Made by a program: the position numbers and the translations under genes
DNA from: Propionibacteriaceae bacterium
GTDB taxonomy: Bacteria; Actinomycetota; Actinomycetes; Propionibacteriales; Propionibacteriaceae
Length of the DNA stretch: 10,473 nucleotides
Assembly (NCBI GenBank): GCA_020438595.1
Contig: JAGQUI010000061.1
Span: 1-10,473, forward strand
Reading direction: 5' to 3'
Notes under the pieces: model-generated
Seen by the model: the letters and a program-made list of their open reading frames with translations, nothing else
What the model was told of the DNA's origin: nothing
Database searches by the model: none
Shown here: one piece after another, positions 1 through 5,593 of the stretch
How the letters are laid out: every line of letters starts with the position of its first letter
Numbering within the stretch: position 1 is the stretch's first letter

Positions 1-242
1 TGCCCCAGGCGCTGCTCGATCGTCCGGTGGTCGGCGAACTCGCCGGCGCGCTGACGGTCGGCCTGCTCACCTCGCTCACCGTGATGAACACCGTCGGCAA
101 GGGCCAGGGCATCGCGCTGGACTCCCGGCTGCTCGCGCTGGCCGCCGGCGCGATCGCCCTGAAGCTGAAGGCGCCCTACATCGTCGTGGTGATCGCCGGC
201 GCGCTCGCGTCCGCGATCGGACGCCGGCTCGGCCTGCCCTGA
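1..242 (+). CDS. azlD: AzlD-family branched-chain amino acid transport subunit, 3' part
   Basis: The 5' end lies outside the window; the reading frame enters at base 3 (Pro-Gln-Ala-Leu-Leu...) and stops at TGA 240-242. About 79 residues are visible. They contain a hydrophobic helix (LTVGLLTSLTVMNTV), a short polar stretch with Asp (ALDSRLLALAAG), and a last helix (APYIVVVIAGALASAIG) followed by a basic tail. This order, including the 'LDSR...A.ALKLKAPY' segment, is typical of AzlD. AzlD is the small (about 100-residue) membrane partner of AzlC, and together they export branched-chain or related amino acids. AzlC would be expected just upstream, outside the window. The family call rests on pattern recognition of a fragment; the substrate cannot be told. 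A GTG at 27 is in frame but is an internal valine, not the start. Confidence 0.8.
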   Translation, partial: PQALLDRPVVGELAGALTVGLLTSLTVMNTVGKGQGIALDSRLLALAAGAIALKLKAPYIVVVIAGALASAIGRRLGLP

Positions 243-252
243 CCGCACAAAG

Positions 253-288
253 TGGCCAGTATCGGCCGTAGTCGGCCAATACTGGCCA
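253..288. terminator. Hairpin between convergent genes, probable bidirectional terminator
   Basis: The left arm TGGCCAGTATCGGCC (253-267) pairs with the right arm GGCCAATACTGGCCA (274-288). There is one C-A mismatch (263/278), an extra G-C pair at 268/273 and a four-base loop. The hairpin starts 10 nt after the azlD stop and ends 12 nt before the stop of the gene on the opposite strand, so it can serve both transcripts. No clear T-tract follows on either strand, which is common for actinobacterial terminators. Confidence 0.65.
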
Positions 289-300
289 GCTTGCGGTGGG

Positions 301-1017
301 TCAGCGCTGGAGCGCGTCCGCCAGCTCGGGCCCCGGGACCGCGGCCGACCGGGTGCGTCCGTCCCGCTGCCAGAGCACGACGGTCAGCACTGCGGTCAGG
401 GCGATCGCAAGGACGGCGAGGCCGCCCGTGCCCGGCGGCGAATCCCAGTTCGCCTCGCTGAGCATCGTCGCGCCGATGTACCCGAGCAGGATGTGGAACC
501 ACCCGCTCGCGGTCGCCGCAAGGAGCACGATCCCGTACCGGAACAGCGCGGCGCCGCGCACTCCCGCGGCAGCCAGGACGACCAGGGCGAGCACCACGGA
601 CAACTCCACCCCGAACGCGAGGCCGGTGAACGCCGCCGGGAAGCCTGCGCCCGAGACCACCGCCACCTGGGCGAGGACGAGCAGCCCGGGCAGCGCCACC
701 CCCAGTCGGCTCGCCCGGGGCAGCGTCATGGTGGGCACGAGCACCAGCCAGGCGAGCGCGAGCAGCGCCGTCGCCCCGGCTCCCAGCAGGGCCCACAGGC
801 TCGGGCCGGTGGACAGGAGCGCTACCGGCGCCCCGTCCATGGCCGCGAGGCACGCCCCGGTGAACTCCTGATCGATCCGGTAGCCGTTGACGACGCTGCC
901 GTTGAGGAACTGGCCCGCGCACGGCTGCCAGTAGAGAGCGACGGACGCAGCCCCAAGACCGGCCGCCCCGGCGAGCAGGCCGGCCGAGGCCAGCCACAGT
1001 TTCGACTTTCCCCTCAT
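301..1017 (-). CDS. Uncharacterised multi-pass membrane protein
   Basis: 238 residues; I do not recognise a family. The start ATG at 1017 (MRGKSKLW) places a short basic N-terminus before the first helix (about residues 8-29). An outside loop of about 40 residues follows, holding Cys33 and Cys56, which could form a disulfide. Further hydrophobic segments lie near 72-96, 105-125, 132-153, 158-180 and 198-217. The tail is short and charged (WQRDGRTRS...). Six helices with both ends in the cytoplasm fit best. The frame stays open upstream of 1017, but that extension is Pro/Arg/Ser-rich and would overlap the upstream gene. A TACAGT box lies exactly 6 nt before this ATG and there is no Shine-Dalgarno sequence, which suggests a leaderless mRNA. 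The upstream minus-strand gene ends 58 nt away. The function is unknown. Confidence 0.75.
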   Translation of the reverse strand: MRGKSKLWLASAGLLAGAAGLGAASVALYWQPCAGQFLNGSVVNGYRIDQEFTGACLAAMDGAPVALLSTGPSLWALLGAGATALLALAWLVLVPTMTLPRASRLGVALPGLLVLAQVAVVSGAGFPAAFTGLAFGVELSVVLALVVLAAAGVRGAALFRYGIVLLAATASGWFHILLGYIGATMLSEANWDSPPGTGGLAVLAIALTAVLTVVLWQRDGRTRSAAVPGPELADALQR

Positions 1018-1023
1018 GCCGGG

Positions 1024-1029
1024 ACTGTA
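1024..1029 (-). promoter_or_regulatory. -10-like box (TACAGT) for a leaderless transcript
   Basis: On the minus strand TACAGT is followed by six bases (CCCGGC) and then the ATG at 1017. That is the spacing expected if transcription starts at the A of the ATG. It matches the TANNNT consensus of actinobacterial housekeeping promoters. No good -35 box is seen at the usual distance. Confidence 0.45.
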
Positions 1030-1075
1030 GGCGAGCGGGTTCGCCCGGGGAAGTCCTCGGGGCGTATGAGAGTGC

Positions 1076-1621
1076 TCAGTCGGCGCCCGGGCCGGTCTCG
1101 GCATCGGCGACCTCGGGCCCGGGGACGTCCGCGTCCGGTTCGGGTTCGGACTCGAGTTCGGGTTCGCGGTGCCGCAGCAGCAGGACGCCGCCGAGCAGCA
1201 GCGCCAGCACCGCGACCACGTCGATGCCGAGCGTCGTCCACAGCCGTGCCTCGGCCCGGGTGTACAGCTCGGCGTCGTCGGCACCGAGCGCGGCCATCCC
1301 GAACAGGTCCACCCTGCGGTCGAGCAGCCACCAGCCCCAGTACAGCGTCATGCCGGCCATCACCAGCGCCACGCCGCGGGCCCACAGCGGACGGTGCAGC
1401 CACGCGCCGACGGCGAGCCCCAGCACGACGACGCCGGTGAGCACGATCACCACCCAGCCCAGCACGAGCATGGTGTTCACGACCGCCTCACCGTCGACGG
1501 TGTCATCGACGGTCCTCGTCAGCGCCAGGTTGGCCACCCAGACGGCGACCAGGGAGGCGCCGAGCAGCAGGCTCGAGATGGCGACGACGATCCGCAGCCA
1601 CCTGCCGAACCGCACGGTCAT
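1076..1621 (-). CDS. Uncharacterised four-helix membrane protein with acidic tail
   Basis: 181 residues from the ATG at 1621 (MTVRFGRW); no recognised family. Hydrophobic segments lie near residues 10-33, 47-72, 82-100 and 131-149. The cytoplasmic-type N-terminus is basic. The last 30 residues are very acidic and proline-rich (EPELESEPEPDAD...), with no membrane character. The third segment is rich in aromatic residues (TLYWGWWLLDRR). The start at 1621 is preferred because an AGGA lies 8 nt upstream. An alternative ATG at 1630 would add MAV, but the same AGGA would then abut it. The gene has the same orientation as its neighbours but lies 68 nt from the oxidase gene upstream and 58 nt from the gene downstream, so co-transcription is possible but not shown. 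The role is unknown; this is a small integral membrane protein, not an obvious enzyme. Confidence 0.72.
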   Translation of the reverse strand: MTVRFGRWLRIVVAISSLLLGASLVAVWVANLALTRTVDDTVDGEAVVNTMLVLGWVVIVLTGVVVLGLAVGAWLHRPLWARGVALVMAGMTLYWGWWLLDRRVDLFGMAALGADDAELYTRAEARLWTTLGIDVVAVLALLLGGVLLLRHREPELESEPEPDADVPGPEVADAETGPGAD

Positions 1622-1689
1622 GACCGCCATCCTGCCCAACCGGCCCGCGAAAAGCGAAACCGGCCCGGAACCGGGATCCGGGGGGAGGA

Positions 1690-3618
1690 TCAGTCGTCGA
1701 GGAAGGCGGCGCCCAACCACGACTCGGGGATGCCGAAGCCCTCGACGAGGGCCAGGGCGTCGGGACGCAACTCCGCGCACAGCGCGTTGACCTGCGCCCC
1801 GATCGCCTTGGCCCGCCCGGTGGAGATCCGGTTGTGCTCGGTGAACCAGGCCCGGTCGTGGTTGATGCTGGACAGCGCGTAGAGCGTGCACAGCCGCTCG
1901 AGCACCGCCTTCGCGTCCGGGTCGTCGCACGCCTCGATCGCGGCGATGAACGCCTCCAGCGCCACCCGTTCCAGGTGCGCCCTGGCCACGAACAGCATGT
2001 GGTCTCCGAGCCGGTTGACCGACTCGAAGTCACGGCCGGACGCACGGCGCATCCGCCGGGCCAGCGACTCCAGCGCGTGCTGCTCGCGCTCGGTGAACAG
2101 GTAGGCGTGCCAGCCACGATCGACCAGCGTGAGTTCCTCGGGACGCCGCCGCGCGGTCGCCACCAGGCGGTCGACGACCAGGTTCGCGGCGGTGCGCTCC
2201 AGCACCGTCCCGCCGACCATCCGGGCGGTGGCCTGCACCATGCCCACCCGGTCGAGGTCGCCCCAGACCTGCTTGTAATCGGTGAGCAGGGCCTTCGTGA
2301 CCAGTTGCAGGAGCACGGTGTTGTCGCCCTCGAAGGTGGCGAAGATGTCCGCGTCACCGCGCAGCTGGACGAGCCGGTTCTCGGTCATGTAGCCGGCCCC
2401 GCCGCAGGCCTCGCGGCACTCCTGGAGCGTGTCGTTGGCGAAGCGGGTGGACAGCGCCTTCAGCCCGGCCGCGCGCGTCTCCAGCTGCCGCTGCTCGCGC
2501 TCGGTGTACTCCCCGCCGCCCTGGATGTGCACCAGCGCCGCGGTCAGCTCGTTCTGCGCGAAGCCGAGCGCGTAGGCGCGGGCGATCGCGGGCAGCAGGC
2601 GCCGCTGGTGGGTCAGGTAGTCGAGCAGCAGCACGCCGTCCGGCTGCCCGGGGGCCTCGAACTGGCGCCGCCGCAGTGCGTACCGGGTGGCGATCGACAG
2701 GCCGCGGCGGGCCGCGATCCCGCCGCCAGCGGCGATGCAGACCCGGCCCCGCACCAGCGTGCCGAGCATCGTGAAGAAGCGCCGGTTGGGGTTCTCGATC
2801 GGGGACGTGTACTGCCCGGCCTCGTTCACGCCGCCGTAGCGGTCGAGCAGCATCCGGCGCGGCACCCGGACCCGGTCGAAGCGCAGCATGCCGTTGTCGA
2901 CGCCGAGCAGGCCGCCCTTGCCGCCGTGGTCGGACGTGGTCACGCCGGGCAGGTCGGCCCCGTCCTCGTCGCGGATCGGCACCAGCACCGCGTGCACGCC
3001 GTGGTTCTTGCCGCGCACGAGCAGCTGGCCGAACACCACCGCCATCCGGCCGTCGCGGGCCGCGTTGCCGATGTAGGCCTTGGTCGCCCCCGGGGTCTCG
3101 GAGTGCACGACGTACTCGTCGTCCTCGGCCATGTAGGTGATCGTGGTCTCCAGCCCGGAGACGTCGGAGCCGTGGCCGAGCTCGGTCATCGCGTAGCAGC
3201 CGAGCAGCTTCATGCTCGTGATGTCGGGCAGGAAGGTGTCGTGGTGCCAGCGGGTGCCGAGATTGGTCACCGCGCCGCCGAACAGGCCGAACTGCACCCC
3301 GGACTTGATCAGCGTGGACAGGTCGCCGTGGGCGAGCAGCTCGAACGCGATCACCGCGGCGGCCGGGTCGGGCTCGTCGTCGGCGTTGGTCTGGATACCG
3401 GCCGCGCCGAAGCCGGCGTCCGACAGCTCGGTGAGCCGGTCCAGCACCCAGTCCCTGGCCTCGTCGATGGTCTGCCCGGGGTCGCGGTGCAGGCGCTCGA
3501 CGGGGAAGGCGGCCCGCGCGGCGGCCCGCCGGTCGGCGAGCTGTCCGTCCAGCGCGCGGCCCAGCGCCGCGCCCAGGGCGGCTCCGGTGAGGTGCTCGCG
3601 GTCCATCGCGACGGTCAT
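1690..3618 (-). CDS. Acyl-CoA oxidase/dehydrogenase-type flavoenzyme (ACOX-like)
   Basis: 642 residues, the size of acyl-CoA oxidases and clearly longer than the roughly 380 of ordinary acyl-CoA dehydrogenases. It should introduce the trans-2 double bond into acyl-CoA (beta-oxidation step 1) using FAD. Residues 1-130 form the N-terminal helical domain. The middle domain carries CYAMTELGHGSDVSGLETT (141-159), the flavin/substrate loop. The helical dehydrogenase domain follows with RRRQF (316-320), CREACGGAGY (401-410) and FATFEGDNTVLLQ (426-438). Glu430 in TFEGDN is the expected catalytic base. The region from about 450 to 642 matches an ACOX C-terminal extension. The ATG at 3618 overlaps the TGA of the tetR gene (ATGA), with AGGAG 5 nt upstream inside tetR, so translation is probably coupled. 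Sequence alone does not decide whether O2 or an electron-transfer flavoprotein takes the electrons. It does not look like mycobacterial FadE5. Confidence 0.88.
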   Translation of the reverse strand: MTVAMDREHLTGAALGAALGRALDGQLADRRAAARAAFPVERLHRDPGQTIDEARDWVLDRLTELSDAGFGAAGIQTNADDEPDPAAAVIAFELLAHGDLSTLIKSGVQFGLFGGAVTNLGTRWHHDTFLPDITSMKLLGCYAMTELGHGSDVSGLETTITYMAEDDEYVVHSETPGATKAYIGNAARDGRMAVVFGQLLVRGKNHGVHAVLVPIRDEDGADLPGVTTSDHGGKGGLLGVDNGMLRFDRVRVPRRMLLDRYGGVNEAGQYTSPIENPNRRFFTMLGTLVRGRVCIAAGGGIAARRGLSIATRYALRRRQFEAPGQPDGVLLLDYLTHQRRLLPAIARAYALGFAQNELTAALVHIQGGGEYTEREQRQLETRAAGLKALSTRFANDTLQECREACGGAGYMTENRLVQLRGDADIFATFEGDNTVLLQLVTKALLTDYKQVWGDLDRVGMVQATARMVGGTVLERTAANLVVDRLVATARRRPEELTLVDRGWHAYLFTEREQHALESLARRMRRASGRDFESVNRLGDHMLFVARAHLERVALEAFIAAIEACDDPDAKAVLERLCTLYALSSINHDRAWFTEHNRISTGRAKAIGAQVNALCAELRPDALALVEGFGIPESWLGAAFLDD

Positions 3619-4256
3619 CGTTGCTCCTGTCGTTGGGGGACGGCGGCCAGCCCGGTGGCCAGCGCCGGTGTGAAGAAGGCGTCCAGGTGGGCGAGCACCT
3701 CGCTGCGCGGCGCCCGCGGTTCGGTGGCCATCCACGCGTCCGCGGCGGCCCGGATGAAGCCGACCAGCCCGTGTCCCCAGGTGGACGCGCAGGACGGGTC
3801 CTGCCCCTGCCGGACGAGGTGCTCGGCGATCGCGGCGGCGACGTGGGCCCCGATCAGCTCCGGCAGCCCGCCGTACGGGTCGACGCCCGAGTCGGGAGCG
3901 GGCGGGCTGAGCACGAACCGGTAGATCTCCGGGTCGCGCTCGACCAGGCCGAGGTAGGCGTCGGCGAGGTCGTGGGCGAGCACGGGGAGCCGGCTCGCGT
4001 CGGTGAGTTCGAGGGCCGCGCGCAGGTCGTGGTGGATGAAGTCGTGGACGTTCGCGACCACGGCCGCGTACAGCCCGCTGCGGTCGCCGAAGTGCCGGTA
4101 GATGACGGTCTTGGACGTGCCGGCCTGGGCGGCGATCTCGTCCATGCCGACGCCCGCGCCGTGCTTGCGGATCGCGCGCAGCGCATCCTCGACCAGCTCG
4201 CGGCGGCGCGCCTGGCGGTGCGCGGTCCAGCGGGTGTCGCGTCCATCAGTGGTCAC
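3615..4256 (-). CDS. TetR/AcrR-family transcriptional regulator of the fatty-acid module
   Basis: 213 residues, a typical TetR length. The N-terminal DNA-binding domain spans about residues 16-64. The helix-turn-helix MDEIAAQAGTSKTVIYRHFG (38-57) is followed by DRSGLYAAVV, the classic helix 3/4 pattern. The rest is an alpha-helical ligand and dimer domain with no motif that names the ligand. The start is GTG at 4256; there is no Shine-Dalgarno, and a TAGTGT box lies 6 nt upstream, so a leaderless mRNA is likely. The gene overlaps the acyl-CoA oxidase gene by 4 nt and diverges from the thiolase-fabG4-hydratase operon. By the usual habit of such pairs it represses one or both arms and is released by an acyl-CoA or fatty acid. 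That is inference from position; the ligand is not known. Confidence 0.9.
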   Translation of the reverse strand: MTTDGRDTRWTAHRQARRRELVEDALRAIRKHGAGVGMDEIAAQAGTSKTVIYRHFGDRSGLYAAVVANVHDFIHHDLRAALELTDASRLPVLAHDLADAYLGLVERDPEIYRFVLSPPAPDSGVDPYGGLPELIGAHVAAAIAEHLVRQGQDPSCASTWGHGLVGFIRAAADAWMATEPRAPRSEVLAHLDAFFTPALATGLAAVPQRQEQR

Positions 4257-4262
4257 ACCGCC

Positions 4263-4268
4263 ACACTA
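4263..4268 (-). promoter_or_regulatory. -10-like box (TAGTGT) of the tetR-oxidase transcript
   Basis: Minus-strand TAGTGT, then six bases (GGCGGT), then the GTG start at 4256. The spacing fits a leaderless transcript that begins at the start codon. The left candidate half-site (TACCC, 4267-4271) touches this box, so bound TetR would block it, which would give autoregulation. No consensus -35 is visible. Confidence 0.4.
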
Positions 4269-4303
4269 CCCGGTACTTCACGTATCTGCTACCGTCAGTA
4301 CCG
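4267..4303. promoter_or_regulatory. Candidate TetR operator with TACCG-type half-sites
   Basis: The 68-nt divergent gap holds a compact 9-base palindrome TACCCGGTA (4267-4275) and two direct TACCG copies (4290-4294 and 4299-4303). As one inverted repeat, CGGTACT (4271-4277) and AGTACCG (4297-4303) match exactly over 7 bp with a 19-nt gap. The sites cover the candidate promoters of both directions. That the neighbouring TetR binds here is inference; which pair of half-sites forms the dimer site is not clear. Confidence 0.45.
4290..4295 (+). promoter_or_regulatory. Possible -10 box (TACCGT) of the thiolase operon
   Basis: TACCGT fits TANNNT and would place the transcript start near 4302, leaving a leader of about 23 nt that contains the strong ribosome site at 4314-4320. 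No good -35 is found 16-18 nt upstream, so an activator or a weak promoter would have to be assumed. The box overlaps a candidate TetR half-site. Confidence 0.3.
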
Positions 4304-4313
4304 AGTAAATCTG

Positions 4314-4320
4314 AAGGAGG
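4314..4320 (+). promoter_or_regulatory. Strong Shine-Dalgarno (AAGGAGG) of the thiolase gene
   Basis: A full AAGGAGG lies 4 nt before the ATG at 4325. It fixes that start and contrasts with the minus-strand genes here, most of which lack a ribosome site. Confidence 0.85.
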
Positions 4321-4324
4321 AGCG

Positions 4325-5593
4325 ATGCCGCTTCCACGCAACGCCGTGGTGGTCGGGGGAAACCGGACGCCGTTCGCCAAGGCCGGCGGCGCCTACGCCG
4401 CCGCCAGCAACCACGACCTGCTCACCGCAGCCCTCGACGGCCTGGTCGCCCGGTTCGGGCTGGCCGGACGCGAACTGGACGAGGTGGCCGCCGGCGCCGT
4501 GCTCAAGCACACCCGCGACTTCAACCTCACCCGCGAGGCGGTGCTCTCCTCGGCGCTCGCCCCCACCACCCCCGCGGTCGACCTGCAGCAGGCCTGCGGC
4601 ACCGGCCTGGAGGCCGTGGTCTACGTCGCCAACAAGATCGCGCTCGGCCAGGCCGACGTCGGCATCGGCGGCGGTGTCGACTCCGCCTCCGACGCACCGA
4701 TCGCGGTGAGCGAGGGCCTGCGCAGGGCGCTGCTCGCGGCGAACCGGGCGAAGACCCTGCCGCAGCGACTGCAGGCGCTGGCCTCGATCCGGCCGTCCCA
4801 CCTGGCGCCGGTCGCGCCGCAGGTCGTGGAGCCGCGCACGGGGCTGTCGATGGGCGAGCACCAGGCCCGCACGACCGCGGCCTGGGGCATCACCCGCGAG
4901 GCGCAGGACGAGCTCGCGGCCGCCTCCCACCACAACCTCGCCGCGGCGTGGAACAGCGGCTTCTTCGACGACCTGGTCACCCCGTACCTCGGCGTGGCGA
5001 AGGACACGATCCTGCGCCCGGACACCTCGGTGGAGAAGCTGGCCGCGCTCAAGCCCGTCTTCGGCGACACCATGACGGCCGGTAACTCCACCACGCTCAC
5101 CGACGGCGCCGCGGCCGTGCTGCTGGCCGAGCAGGGCTGGGCCGAGGCCAACGGCCTGCCCGCCCTGGCCCGGGTGGTGGACGCCCAGGTCGCGGCGGTC
5201 GACCACCCCGGCGGGGACGACCTGCTGCTCGCCCCCGCGCACGCGGTGGCCCGGCTGCTCGCCCGGCAGGGCATGACGCTCGGCGACTTCGAGCTGTACG
5301 AACTGCACGAGGCCTTCGCGGGCACCGTGCTGGCGACGCTGAAGGCGTGGGAGTCGGCGGAATTCTGCACCGAGCGACTCGGCCTCAGCGGCCCGCTGGG
5401 GTCGATCGACCAGTCCCGGCTGAACATCACCGGCTCCTCGCTGGCCGCCGGGCACCCGTTCGCCGCCACCGGCGCCCGGATCGTGGCCACCGCGGCCAAG
5501 CTGCTGCACGAGCGCGGCGGCCGTGCGCGCGGGCTGGTGTCGGTGTGCGCCGCCGGCGGCCAGGGGGTCGTCGCGATCCTGGAGGCGGTGTGA
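4325..5593 (+). CDS. fadA2: Acetyl-CoA C-acyltransferase (thiolase), FadA2/FadI-like
   Basis: 422 residues, a full-length thiolase. It cleaves 3-ketoacyl-CoA with CoA to acetyl-CoA plus a shortened acyl-CoA, or condenses in reverse. The N-terminal VGGNRTPFAKAGG (10-22) is typical. Cys91 in QQACGTGLEA is the acyl-accepting nucleophile. His328 in ELHEAFAG replaces the Asn of the common NEAF motif, a form known from FadI/trifunctional-protein beta-type thiolases. His377 in GHPFAATGAR and Cys408 in CAAGGQG complete the active site. NSTTLTDGAAAVLL (254-267) is the conserved hinge motif. It is the first gene of a rightward operon and its TGA shares one base with the fabG4 ATG. In M. tuberculosis the homologous gene fadA2 also sits beside fabG4 and htdX (known gene order, recalled). 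Symbol given by this homology and synteny. Confidence 0.92.
   Translation: MPLPRNAVVVGGNRTPFAKAGGAYAAASNHDLLTAALDGLVARFGLAGRELDEVAAGAVLKHTRDFNLTREAVLSSALAPTTPAVDLQQACGTGLEAVVYVANKIALGQADVGIGGGVDSASDAPIAVSEGLRRALLAANRAKTLPQRLQALASIRPSHLAPVAPQVVEPRTGLSMGEHQARTTAAWGITREAQDELAAASHHNLAAAWNSGFFDDLVTPYLGVAKDTILRPDTSVEKLAALKPVFGDTMTAGNSTTLTDGAAAVLLAEQGWAEANGLPALARVVDAQVAAVDHPGGDDLLLAPAHAVARLLARQGMTLGDFELYELHEAFAGTVLATLKAWESAEFCTERLGLSGPLGSIDQSRLNITGSSLAAGHPFAATGARIVATAAKLLHERGGRARGLVSVCAAGGQGVVAILEAV

Noticed and set aside
301..1284. A 327-codon version of the first membrane protein starting at 1284
   Set aside because: The first 89 residues are Pro/Arg/Ser-rich and overlap the upstream gene. The ATG at 1017 begins a normal membrane N-terminus and has a promoter box at the right distance.
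1664..1675. CCCGG-AA-CCGGG behind the oxidase gene as its terminator
   Set aside because: The stem can have only 4 bp with a 4-base loop and has no T-tract. It is too weak to call in such GC-rich DNA.
1834..3924. A 696-codon open frame on the plus strand opposite the acyl-CoA oxidase and tetR genes
   Set aside because: It is antisense to two well-supported genes, has Arg/His/Gly/Val-rich low-complexity composition and no motifs. It is an artefact of high third-position GC, as is the 404-codon frame at 4295-5509 opposite the thiolase.
5347..5592. An N-terminal extension of fabG4 running into the thiolase gene
   Set aside because: The extension is Arg/Pro-rich nonsense in the wrong frame of the thiolase. 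The ATG at 5593 has a good ribosome site, and the TGATG overlap and the protein's typical beginning (MASILERAFYS) settle the start.
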